From assembly GCA_028875335.1 (NCBI GenBank), contig JAPPEF010000100.1, forward strand, positions 1 to 19,155: DNA of 19,155 nt. The letters run 5' to 3'. The stretch's first letter is position 1. Each line of letters opens with the position of its first letter. Shown in pieces: positions 7,760-15,146 of the stretch. The stretch comes from Gemmatimonadota bacterium. GTDB lineage: Bacteria > Latescibacterota > UBA2968 > UBA8231. The notes under the pieces are model-generated. The model was not told where the DNA came from. It saw nothing but the letters and a program-made list of their open reading frames with translations, and searched no databases. A program made the position numbers and the translations under genes.

Positions 7760-7923
7760 CTTTCTCCAAACCCCAATTTCTCCAAGTTCTCCGCAATAGC
7801 CGCGTCCATGCTACCCCGTAGCGCATCGGCCATCTGCCACAGCTCGGCTTCATAACCAGTGGTCGCCCCGTTGCCGGCCTGCTTAATCTTTGTGTTGGAG
7901 GGTGTCCGTCGCGTTGTCGTCAT
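7756..7923 (-). pseudogene. hsdM: hsdM remnant: type I DNA methyltransferase with internal deletion
   Basis: A 55-codon frame starts at ATG 7923 and ends at TGA 7758-7756. Residues 18-42 ([20 protein letters not shown] then GSMDA) are the conserved N-terminus of HsdM, which normally continues into EYKHVVLGLIFLKYIS. Here it passes directly into [14 protein letters not shown], which resembles the usual HsdM C-terminal end (LEAAI..NL..LGFG). So roughly 450 internal codons, including the SAM-binding and NPPF motifs, are missing, with the frame kept. A short Asp-Ala-Ala repeat at both breakpoints would explain the deletion. It cannot methylate DNA. AGGAG lies 12 nt upstream of the ATG, a rather long spacing. 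The next gene overlaps its stop codon. Confidence 0.75.
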
Positions 7924-7950
7924 TGTGTTTGCGTTCTCCTATCAACAAAA

Positions 7951-10035
7951 ATTAATACACCGGCAGACGATTGCCCACCATCCCGGTGAACCCATCGACG
8001 ATGAGCCAGACCCCCGCAGTGACGATCTGGCCGAGGGCTATGCCGAGGAAGAAGGGCACGGTCTTTTGGTAGAGCGCCGCGCCCCCAAAGCGGAGCACCA
8101 GAGTCTTGACGAACCAAGCGAGAAAAATAGAGAACCAGATATGATTCATGACCCAGGCCATGCTCGCGGCAAAGCCCAATGGATGCAGCGGCCACCAGGC
8201 CCAGTGGTTGCGCGCACCAATCAGCGCACTCATCAGCAAAGCACCGCCTCCGGTCCACAGCCAGCCGACGGCGTCCGGGCCGGTGGGATGGAGTAGTTGC
8301 TGAGCGGCGAACTTGGACGGCTCGGCCGCAAAGGTGGAAAAGTACTGCTGGTGGAGGTTGACGGCTCCGTGCGTATAGGCCAAGCGCAGCATGTACCAAG
8401 TCGATAGCACAAGGCTGATGAGCATGGCCGCGGCCAAACCCCACAGCAACCGGCGGCGATCACCCGCCAATTCGCTGCCCAAACGCAAGCTATTGGCCAA
8501 AGGAGCGGTCATAAAAACCAACAGTTCGCCGACCCAGACTAAGGTATAGCCCAGCGCCACCACGCCCGGCGCACCCAAGGCCGGCACACCGACGGCACTG
8601 ACGGTAAATCCCGCGGGAATCATGCCCGAAGTAATAGTGGGAGTACCAGCCTCGGCGATGATGCGCGTTAGCGCGACCAAAAGACCCAGCGCCACCACCA
8701 CCACCAGTGCGGCGATCCACATCGGCAACCCACTCTGCCACAGCCACAGCACCATGCCCGCCGTGCCCAAGACCAAGCCGACGACGGAGAAGCGATAGGA
8801 CGCCATTTCCCCTTCGTCTCTCTTAGGGCGCAAAAAGCGGCGTCCGACCTCGGCCAGATGAGCGCGGGCCGTCCACAAGCTATAAACGACGAGCACGGCG
8901 CAGGCCCCTATCATCTGGTGCCCCATCCCCGGATCGGACCACGGCAATTCGGCGGTATGCTGCAAATGCAGACTGTGCAACAGGCCCTCTTGCAGGGCAT
9001 GGATCAGATAGAAAACCCAAAGGCTAAAGGAGAGCTGAACGCCTATGAGATAGGCGAAGCCAAGCATCAGGAAGTTGACGTCGAGGCGCAGGACCACGAT
9101 CTGCCGCAGCAGCGACAGCCGCGTATCCAGCACGGGCGCAGGCATGGCGGGGAAATAGTGATGCAGGGCCCCTAAGCTGCCGAGGAAAAAGGGAATAGCC
9201 AAGCCCAGCCAAACGAGGCGCTGGCGGAAAAAGGGCGCGAGCCTGCTTTCCTCCGCACCTTGAATCATAGCCAGCGGCACTTGCGCTAAAGGATAGGCCA
9301 GCCGCTCGTTATCGACCCACTGGCGGCGCAGGATATTCATCAGACATATCAGAGACAGATAGAACGCCGCGTAGAACGCCAGCCAGCGCCCCAAGGGCAC
9401 CAACCAAGCGTCCCAAGGGATCGGCGCATTGCGCCCCACGCCCTCGTAAAAGTCCCGGATAGCCTCTATGTCTGCGACGACCATCCAGTCGGCCAAATGG
9501 GGATGAATCAACTCGGCCCACTGGTTTTCTGGAGTAGCGTAGTAGAAGGTGCCGGTGATCATCGGCAGCAGCAGCCCCACCACGCCGCGCGTGGGAATGG
9601 CCGTGGCCACCGCCATCATCGCAAAGATCGTCACCAATTCGCCGCGGCCAAACGCCCACTCCCGCCGCACAGCCCCCAAGCCCACCTGCACGGTCAGCAG
9701 CAGCACGAACAACAAGAAAAACGCCGCCGGCGTCGCCGATGAAAGCCCCAGCCGCGACCCTTGTATCACCATGCCCCCATAGGGCACGCCGATGGCAATG
9801 AGAGCCGCTAAGAGGCCGCCGGTGAGCAGCGCGCGCCGCGTAGCACCCCGGCCCGTGGTCTGGTCGCGGCGCACTACGCGGCGACGATAGACAGCCGGTA
9901 TTTGTCGGAGCAAGACCAGTCCTTTCCTAGCGCCGCCCCGACAACGTCTGATACGCTACCAAGGCCCTGTGGACATTCAGCGAAGGTCTCTTACCGCATG
10001 GGTCAAGGCTTCGGTCAGTGAGGGCGGCTTCTAGG
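7951..10035 (-). repeat. Tandem duplication, copy A (about 2085 bp)
   Basis: Homologous to 10177-12274. It spans the trmH-like tail (9927-10035) and the whole DUF6785-type gene. Homology starts at ATTAATACACCGG at the 3' end of the gene and stops at the TCTAGG beside the soxG fragment. Positions 9270-9926 are identical to 11499-12155; outside this block substitutions are frequent. Confidence 0.9.
7952..9913 (-). CDS. DUF6785/DUF6784-type polytopic membrane protein, copy A
   Basis: The 653-residue protein begins at TTG 9913 (MLRQIPAVYRRRVV) with AAAGGA 7 nt upstream, and has about a dozen hydrophobic segments. Recognisable family blocks are PTRGVVGLLLP (near residue 107), the amphipathic VDNERLAYPLAQVPLAM (about 201-217), and IIAEAGTPTITSGMIPAG (near 411-428). 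The family occurs in Planctomycetes, Armatimonadetes and related uncultivated bacteria and distantly recalls OPT-type transporters; substrate unknown. It is followed 28 bp downstream by the hsdM remnant. It is a tandem paralogue of 10178-12142: the first ~214 codons are identical in nucleotide sequence, while about 35 residue differences fall in residues 218-653. Both copies look intact. Confidence 0.85.
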   Translation of the reverse strand: MLRQIPAVYRRRVVRRDQTTGRGATRRALLTGGLLAALIAIGVPYGGMVIQGSRLGLSSATPAAFFLLFVLLLTVQVGLGAVRREWAFGRGELVTIFAMMAVATAIPTRGVVGLLLPMITGTFYYATPENQWAELIHPHLADWMVVADIEAIRDFYEGVGRNAPIPWDAWLVPLGRWLAFYAAFYLSLICLMNILRRQWVDNERLAYPLAQVPLAMIQGAEESRLAPFFRQRLVWLGLAIPFFLGSLGALHHYFPAMPAPVLDTRLSLLRQIVVLRLDVNFLMLGFAYLIGVQLSFSLWVFYLIHALQEGLLHSLHLQHTAELPWSDPGMGHQMIGACAVLVVYSLWTARAHLAEVGRRFLRPKRDEGEMASYRFSVVGLVLGTAGMVLWLWQSGLPMWIAALVVVVALGLLVALTRIIAEAGTPTITSGMIPAGFTVSAVGVPALGAPGVVALGYTLVWVGELLVFMTAPLANSLRLGSELAGDRRRLLWGLAAAMLISLVLSTWYMLRLAYTHGAVNLHQQYFSTFAAEPSKFAAQQLLHPTGPDAVGWLWTGGGALLMSALIGARNHWAWWPLHPLGFAASMAWVMNHIWFSIFLAWFVKTLVLRFGGAALYQKTVPFFLGIALGQIVTAGVWLIVDGFTGMVGNRLPVY

Positions 10036-10178
10036 CTATCTGCGGCAATGGCGGCGAGCGCTTCCGACAGATAGGCCGCTAAGCTGTAATCGACCCACAG
10101 ACGATACGCGCGCTGCCCATCCTCGCCGCGCGGCAACACTCCGCAAGCCGCTCCAGCCACCTGCGTGTACACCATCAT
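9927..10178 (-). pseudogene. Junction pseudogene: soxG C-terminal fragment joined to a TrmH-like tail
   Basis: An 83-codon frame starts at ATG 10178, sharing its A with the TAA stop of copy B, and ends at TAG 9929-9927. Residues 2-45 (MVYTQVAGAACGVLP through AAYLSEALAAIAAD) match residues ~137-180 of the complete SoxG at 1825-2397, with only scattered nucleotide differences. The remainder (GKRPSLNVHRALVAYQTLSG) matches the fragment at 12156-12274, which resembles the end of SpoU/TrmH RNA methyltransferases, but with small deletions (3 bp and ~7 bp). So it is a fusion of two decayed pieces at the boundary of a tandem duplication. It is probably not functional, though the overlapping start could permit coupled translation. 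Confidence 0.75.
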
Positions 10179-12142
10179 TAATACACCGGCAGGCTATTGC
10201 CCACCATCCCCGTGAACCCATCTACGATGAGCCAGATCCCCGCAGTGACGATCTGGCCGAGGGCTATGCCGAGGAAGAAGGGCACGGTCTTTTGGTAGAG
10301 CGCCGCACCCCCAAAGCGAAGCACCAGAGTCTTGACGAACCAAGCGAGAAAAATCGCGAACCAGATATGGTTCATGACCCAGGCCATGCTCGCGGCAAAG
10401 CCCAAAGGATGCAGTGGCCACCAGGCCCAGTGGTTGCGCGCACCAATCAGTGCACTCATCAGCAACGCACCACCGCCGGTCCACAGCCAGCCAATGGCGT
10501 CCGGGCCGGTGGGATGGAGTAGTTGCTGAGCGGCGAACTTGGACGGCGCGGCCGCAAAGGTGGAAAAGTACTGTTGGTGGAGGTTGACGGCTCCGTACGT
10601 ATAGGCCAAGCGCAGCGTGTACCAAGTCGATAGCACAAGGCTGATGAACATGGCCGCGGCCATGCCCCACAGCAACCGGCGGCGATCCCCCGCCAACTCG
10701 CTGCCCAAGCGCAGACTATTGGCCAAGGGAGCGGTCATAAAAACCAGCAGATCGTTGAACCAGACAAAGGTATAGCCCAGCGCCACCACGCCCGGCGCAC
10801 CCAAGGCCGGCACACCGACAGCACTGACGGTAAATCCAGCGGGAATCATGCCCGAAGTAATAGTGGGAGTACCAGCCTCGGCGATGATGCGCGTTAGCGC
10901 GACCAAAAGACCCAGCGCCACCACCACCACCAGTGCGGCGATCCACATCGGCAACCCACTCTGCCACAGCCACAGCACCATGCCCGCCGTGCCCAAGACC
11001 AAACCGACGACGGAGAAGCGATAGGACGCCATTTCCCCTTCGTCTCTCTTAGGGTGCAAAAAGCGGCGTCCGACCTCGGCCAGATGAGCGCGGGCCGTCC
11101 ACAAACCATAAACGACGAGCACGGCGCAGGCCCCTATCATCTGGTGCCCCATCCCCGCATCGGACCAGTACCCCAACTCAGCAGTGTGGTGCAAATGCAG
11201 GCTCTCGAGTAGGCCCTCTTGCAGGGCGTGGAGCAGATAGAAAATCCAAAGGCTAAAGGAGAGTTGAACGCCAATGAGGTAGGCGAAACCGAGCATCAGG
11301 AAGTTGATGTTGAGGCGCAAGACAACCATCTCCCGCAGCAGCGACAGCTGCGTCCTCAGCACGGGCGAAGGTATGGCGGGGAAGTAGTGATGCAGAGCCT
11401 CTAAGCTGCCGAGGACAAAGGGAATGACTAATCCCAGCCAGACGAGGCGCTGGCGGAAAAAGGGTGCGAACCGGCTTTCCTCCGCGCCTTGGACCATGGC
11501 CAGCGGCACTTGCGCTAAAGGATAGGCCAGCCGCTCGTTATCGACCCACTGGCGGCGCAGGATATTCATCAGACATATCAGAGACAGATAGAACGCCGCG
11601 TAGAACGCCAGCCAGCGCCCCAAGGGCACCAACCAAGCGTCCCAAGGGATCGGCGCATTGCGCCCCACGCCCTCGTAAAAGTCCCGGATAGCCTCTATGT
11701 CTGCGACGACCATCCAGTCGGCCAAATGGGGATGAATCAACTCGGCCCACTGGTTTTCTGGAGTAGCGTAGTAGAAGGTGCCGGTGATCATCGGCAGCAG
11801 CAGCCCCACCACGCCGCGCGTGGGAATGGCCGTGGCCACCGCCATCATCGCAAAGATCGTCACCAATTCGCCGCGGCCAAACGCCCACTCCCGCCGCACA
11901 GCCCCCAAGCCCACCTGCACGGTCAGCAGCAGCACGAACAACAAGAAAAACGCCGCCGGCGTCGCCGATGAAAGCCCCAGCCGCGACCCTTGTATCACCA
12001 TGCCCCCATAGGGCACGCCGATGGCAATGAGAGCCGCTAAGAGGCCGCCGGTGAGCAGCGCGCGCCGCGTAGCACCCCGGCCCGTGGTCTGGTCGCGGCG
12101 CACTACGCGGCGACGATAGACAGCCGGTATTTGTCGGAGCAA
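10178..12142 (-). CDS. DUF6785/DUF6784-type polytopic membrane protein, copy B
   Basis: The 654-residue paralogue of the protein at 7952-9913 starts at TTG 12142 behind the same AAAGGA ribosome binding site and ends with TAA 10180-10178. It has the same hydrophobic topology and motifs. It differs by one extra codon (ELGYWSD against ELPWSD near residue 320) and about 35 substitutions, concentrated in residues 218-345 and in the last third; most are conservative (I/V, L/F), which suggests both copies are under selection as membrane proteins. A short soxG fragment follows without a gap. A link to sarcosine metabolism, for instance uptake of an N-methylated substrate, is an inference from its soxG neighbours alone. 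Confidence 0.85.
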   Translation of the reverse strand: MLRQIPAVYRRRVVRRDQTTGRGATRRALLTGGLLAALIAIGVPYGGMVIQGSRLGLSSATPAAFFLLFVLLLTVQVGLGAVRREWAFGRGELVTIFAMMAVATAIPTRGVVGLLLPMITGTFYYATPENQWAELIHPHLADWMVVADIEAIRDFYEGVGRNAPIPWDAWLVPLGRWLAFYAAFYLSLICLMNILRRQWVDNERLAYPLAQVPLAMVQGAEESRFAPFFRQRLVWLGLVIPFVLGSLEALHHYFPAIPSPVLRTQLSLLREMVVLRLNINFLMLGFAYLIGVQLSFSLWIFYLLHALQEGLLESLHLHHTAELGYWSDAGMGHQMIGACAVLVVYGLWTARAHLAEVGRRFLHPKRDEGEMASYRFSVVGLVLGTAGMVLWLWQSGLPMWIAALVVVVALGLLVALTRIIAEAGTPTITSGMIPAGFTVSAVGVPALGAPGVVALGYTFVWFNDLLVFMTAPLANSLRLGSELAGDRRRLLWGMAAAMFISLVLSTWYTLRLAYTYGAVNLHQQYFSTFAAAPSKFAAQQLLHPTGPDAIGWLWTGGGALLMSALIGARNHWAWWPLHPLGFAASMAWVMNHIWFAIFLAWFVKTLVLRFGGAALYQKTVPFFLGIALGQIVTAGIWLIVDGFTGMVGNSLPVY

Positions 12143-12155
12143 GACCAGTCCTTTC

Positions 12156-12274
12156 TTAGCGCCGCCCTAGCAACCCCTGATACGCCACCAAGGCCCCGGC
12201 TACGTGGATATTTAGCGAAGGCCTCTTACCGTACATCGGGGTCAGGGCTTCGGGCGGCGAGGGCGGCTTCTAGG
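12156..12274 (-). pseudogene. TrmH/SpoU-like RNA methyltransferase C-terminal remnant
   Basis: The - strand frame ending at TAA 12158-12156 reads PEALTPMYGKRPSLN then IHVAGALVAYQGLLG and is closed upstream by TAG near 12272. The SLN..VA.ALV.Y pattern after PMYGK is the third conserved motif (cofactor-knot end) of SpoU-family 2'-O-methyltransferases, which normally ends the protein. Only ~35 codons remain, so the gene is truncated; the same piece, further damaged, precedes copy A. It ends 14 bp upstream of the copy B start, so it was probably the upstream operon partner. Assignment rests on one motif. Confidence 0.5.
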
Positions 12275-12402
12275 GATTGGCACAGCAGCTAAAGAAGAGG
12301 CGAGGATAGACTATTGAGTAAGGATAGAAAGGGCGCGAGAGCGAGGCAAATGGGGAGTGCGCGTTTGGAACCTTTACCTGTATTGTTTAGTCATTCCAGC
12401 GT

Positions 12403-14928
12403 ATGTTCCCGCCAATAGTAATAGTCTGGTTCGCCTTCTTTCTCTTGGGATACTGCGCGGCTGATTCTCAAGCCGAGGTCGTGGTACAGGGCGTAGTGCG
12501 CGATGCGGGGACAGGCGAAACCCTGCCGCGGGCCAACATCGAGGTGGTGGGCCAAGCGTGGGGGACTATCGGCAATGACAAGGGGGCCTTTCGGCTGGTG
12601 GTAGATGCGTTGCCGGTGACGCTCCAGGCGACGCACATAGGATACGCGCCCGCCGAGTTGCTGGTGGCCGAGGCCGGCCCTCTGGAATTCCGTTTGCAGC
12701 CGATACCCTTCGAGATCAAGGGCCTGATTATCAACGGCGGCGACCCAGCGGTGCGCATCATGCGCGAAGTGATCCGCCGCAAACGCGCGTGGGCACCGCT
12801 TGCGCACCGCTACCGGGTCGAGGCGCATACGCGGCAGGTCCTCTACAGCAATCAGTACATCGCGGCGATCCGCGAGAGCCTAGCCGAGCTGTATCGGGAT
12901 CGGGACAAAGGACTGCGCGAGCAGTTAAAGGCCAAAAAGCACACGGCCAACGTGAGCGCTTCAATGCAGGCCTTTGCAGCGTCGAAGTATCTGTTCAACC
13001 TCTACGACGACGAAATCGCGCTCCATGGGCAGATTTTCACAGGGCCAACGCACCCGCAGGCACTGGAACACTACTCTTTCCAACTGGTCGGCCACAAGGA
13101 CGACCACTACTTCATCTCGATACAGCCGAAAAACAATGCCTTGGCCGGATGGACGGGCGCGCTGGTCGTCCAAGACGGCGAGTATGCCTTGGTGGAGGCG
13201 CAGCTATGGCCGAACCGCCGACTGCATCCGGCCGGTTTCGCGACCGAGAACGGGCTTGGCTACCGACTCAAGCAGCACTTTGCCCGCTTCGCGCATGGAG
13301 CTTGGTTGCCGGTGGAGACCGAATACGAGATCGAAGGTCGATTGGGCACAACAACCGGCGGCGAACGCATCCGTCGCCTCCGCGGCGCGCCTACGCCGCA
13401 GGCGCGGTTGCTCGGTTGGACCTGGCTGAGGGACTATGAGTTCGACGTGCCGTCGATTGATTATGCGTTCGCCATAGAACAAGTGCTCTTGGTCGAACCG
13501 CACTCGCCGACTTGGGACAAGTTTCTAGACAAACGGCGAGCGGAGCGCCCCTTGACCCGCCGCGAAGCGCAGGCTTTTGCGGACTTGCAACAAGGGTTCA
13601 AGCCGTTGGCCGAGCAGGCGGTCGCCGCACTCTACCGGCTCCACGAACGGCGGATCGGCGAAGAGGTGCCCGCTGTGATCGGGGAGGATCCGCTGGCGCA
13701 AAAAACCTTGGTCAACGACGCGCTCTTGCGCGATATCGTCGCCGGGGCGACCGGGGTCCACCTCGACACGAGCCTGACGTTCTTCGGCCAGCACGTAGTA
13801 GAAATCCCATCAGCGGCCAGGGGCAAGCTCACGCCGGAACTATGGGTCAACCGCGTCGATGCGCTGCATTTCGGCGCGCGCTGGCGCGGCACCAACCTGC
13901 TCGGCCAGCGCACGGGGACCTACTTCAAGGGGGGTTACAACACCGGACACGGGCGCTTCTTTGCCGGCGTGGGGTCAAAGCGGACTTGGGGTGCGGATGG
14001 CCGCAGCTTCACGGGCCTGTACTATCAGCGCGGCACCGTTCCACGCTATCCTTCGTCGCTCTATACACTCGCCGACAACAGCTATCCCTTTCTACTCAGT
14101 CTCGACGACTACTTCGACTTCTACTGGCGGACCCGCTGGCGCGCCGAGGCGGGGTATCGCTTCGCACAGCAGCACAGCGTCCTGACCCTATCGTTCAATC
14201 GGGAGCAGTACCGCAGCTTGCGCAAGGAGACAGACTTCAGCTTCTGCAGCGTGCAGTCCAGCAGCAGTTATGTCTATAAGCACCTCTGCGCCGACCGGGA
14301 TCTGACCTACAGGGATAATCCCCCAATCCGCGCGGGGCGCATGACGTCGCTGGAGCTGGCACTCGACCTAGGGGGACTCGACCCCAAGGCGTGGCATCGC
14401 GGCCGGCTCGCGGCCGAGTACAGCGACGAATGGATGGGGAGCTTTGCCCGTTTTGCTCGCCTAGATGCCCGGCTCGACTGGCACGTCGAGCCAGCGCAGG
14501 GCAGACTCTGGCCGGCCGAGTCCAACTATCGGCTCCAGGCCGGTGCTGGTCTTGGGCAGGTGCCGATTCAGCGCCACGGGACCCTAGATGCTGGTCTAGT
14601 GATCGTCGCCCCCTTTGGCGCATTTAAGACTCTGCGCAACCGCCCATACACAGGCCAGCACTACGCGGGATTTTTCTGGGAACAGCGCTGGCGCACTGGC
14701 CTCTTCGAGCGGTTGGGGCTGGGGTGGCGCGCCCAGCGCTGGGGATTGGGCTGGGCACTGCACGGGGCCACGGGCCGAGTTTGGGAACATGCCGAGGATC
14801 CACCTACACCCCTCCACCACGAACTCGGCCTATCGCTGACCCTGCTCGATTATCTCAATGTAGAATACACCCGCAGACTAGATCGCCAAGGGTGGCACTG
14901 GAGCCTGAGCGCGAAGAAGGCATTTTGA
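12403..14928 (+). CDS. DUF5686-type outer-membrane protein with carboxypeptidase-regulatory-like domain
   Basis: The 841-residue protein has an N-terminal signal sequence (about residues 1-24; the Cys at 18 is not in a proper lipobox). A CarbopepD_reg_2-like domain follows (about 26-98: VVQGVVRDAGTGETLPRANI...GNDKGAFRLVV...ATHIGYAPAELLV). The block NGGDPAVRIMREVIRRKRAW (about 111-130) is typical of DUF5686 proteins of Bacteroidota and relatives. The remainder is rich in alternating aromatic/charged strands (YFKGGYNTGHGRFFAGV, RWRAEAGYRF, LNVEYTRRL) and ends in a terminal Phe, as outer-membrane beta-barrels do. Function is unknown; a transport or surface-assembly role is likely. ATG 12403 is preceded by an in-frame TAG 13 bp upstream, so no longer form exists; no Shine-Dalgarno is visible. 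It is divergent from the copy B gene and convergent with soxA. Confidence 0.8.
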   Translation: MFPPIVIVWFAFFLLGYCAADSQAEVVVQGVVRDAGTGETLPRANIEVVGQAWGTIGNDKGAFRLVVDALPVTLQATHIGYAPAELLVAEAGPLEFRLQPIPFEIKGLIINGGDPAVRIMREVIRRKRAWAPLAHRYRVEAHTRQVLYSNQYIAAIRESLAELYRDRDKGLREQLKAKKHTANVSASMQAFAASKYLFNLYDDEIALHGQIFTGPTHPQALEHYSFQLVGHKDDHYFISIQPKNNALAGWTGALVVQDGEYALVEAQLWPNRRLHPAGFATENGLGYRLKQHFARFAHGAWLPVETEYEIEGRLGTTTGGERIRRLRGAPTPQARLLGWTWLRDYEFDVPSIDYAFAIEQVLLVEPHSPTWDKFLDKRRAERPLTRREAQAFADLQQGFKPLAEQAVAALYRLHERRIGEEVPAVIGEDPLAQKTLVNDALLRDIVAGATGVHLDTSLTFFGQHVVEIPSAARGKLTPELWVNRVDALHFGARWRGTNLLGQRTGTYFKGGYNTGHGRFFAGVGSKRTWGADGRSFTGLYYQRGTVPRYPSSLYTLADNSYPFLLSLDDYFDFYWRTRWRAEAGYRFAQQHSVLTLSFNREQYRSLRKETDFSFCSVQSSSSYVYKHLCADRDLTYRDNPPIRAGRMTSLELALDLGGLDPKAWHRGRLAAEYSDEWMGSFARFARLDARLDWHVEPAQGRLWPAESNYRLQAGAGLGQVPIQRHGTLDAGLVIVAPFGAFKTLRNRPYTGQHYAGFFWEQRWRTGLFERLGLGWRAQRWGLGWALHGATGRVWEHAEDPPTPLHHELGLSLTLLDYLNVEYTRRLDRQGWHWSLSAKKAF

Positions 14929-14977
14929 GAGGATCAGTTGTACTGACTGATGTTACACATGGGCATCTTAGGTAACA

Positions 14978-15060
14978 GATGCTTCGACTCCGCTTCGCTC
15001 CGCTCAGCATGACAAGGAAGCGGATTTCTGAGCCAGTCATGCTGAGCGAAGCGAAGCATC
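14978..15060. repeat. Inner inverted repeat of GATGCTTCG...CAGCATGAC type
   Basis: The 25-bp right arm at 15036-15060 (GTCATGCTGAGCG through CGAAGCATC) is matched in reverse complement by the 36-bp left arm at 14978-15013, which contains two extra pieces of 6 bp (ACTCCG) and 5 bp (CCGCT). The 22-bp loop is between them. The same kind of TCATGCTGAGCGAAGCGAAG palindrome is a widespread intergenic repeat in many environmental bacteria. It would form a long hairpin in RNA from either strand. Confidence 0.8.
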
Positions 15061-15084
15061 CCATACCCAGGGCGCTGTGCGTAA

Positions 15085-15103
15085 CGTCAGTTCCTAACTG
15101 ACG
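15085..15103. terminator. Short perfect hairpin, possible terminator for the + strand gene
   Basis: CGTCAGTT, loop CCT, AACTGACG is a perfect 8-bp stem. On the + strand a T-rich tract (TTTACTTTTTT, 15111-15121) follows after 7 nt, so it might end transcription of the DUF5686-type gene, although the T-run is not immediately adjacent. It also coincides with the right terminal repeat of the MITE-like element. Confidence 0.35.
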
Positions 15104-15146
15104 ACAGGGCCTTTACTTTTTTGAACGCGCTTGCCACGAGAGCCTC

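Larger units (their letters stand above)
10177..12274 (-). repeat. Tandem duplication, copy B (about 2098 bp)
   Basis: Homologous to 7951-10035 with an offset of 2229 bp over the shared gene. It includes the DUF6785-type gene and the trmH-like tail, but unlike copy A it is not preceded by soxG sequence upstream of 12274. It is 13 bp longer than copy A because of small indels in the methyltransferase tail and one codon in the gene. Confidence 0.9.
14934..15103. mobile_element. MITE-like element with nested inverted repeats between convergent genes
   Basis: The left end (14934-14959: TCAGTTG then ACTGATGTTACACA) and right end (15078-15103: TGCGTAACGTCAGTT then AACTGACG) form imperfect terminal inverted repeats centred on ACTGAYGTTACRCA. 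Inside lies a second inverted repeat (14978-15060). No transposase frame is present. This fits a MITE or a pair of IS ends left behind; it fills most of the 218-bp spacer between the DUF5686-type gene and soxA. Confidence 0.55.

Noticed and set aside
7890..7923. Similarity between the hsdM remnant start (MTTTRRTP) and the soxG start (MTTTRKSP) as a shared duplicated 5' end
   Set aside because: The match is only about 14 bp around the start codons, and the sequences before and after are unrelated.
7951..12274. The duplicated 2.1-kb unit as a transposable element
   Set aside because: No terminal inverted repeats, target duplications or transposase; its ends fall in gene fragments, as expected for a tandem duplication.
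12361..12402. Promoter for the DUF5686-type gene (TTGGAA and TATTGT)
   Set aside because: The two hexamer-like words are only 10 bp apart, too close for a sigma-70 promoter.
13512..14279. Long 255-codon open frame on the + strand
   Set aside because: It lies in another frame of the well-supported DUF5686-type gene and has the Arg/Pro-rich composition of a G+C-rich shadow frame.
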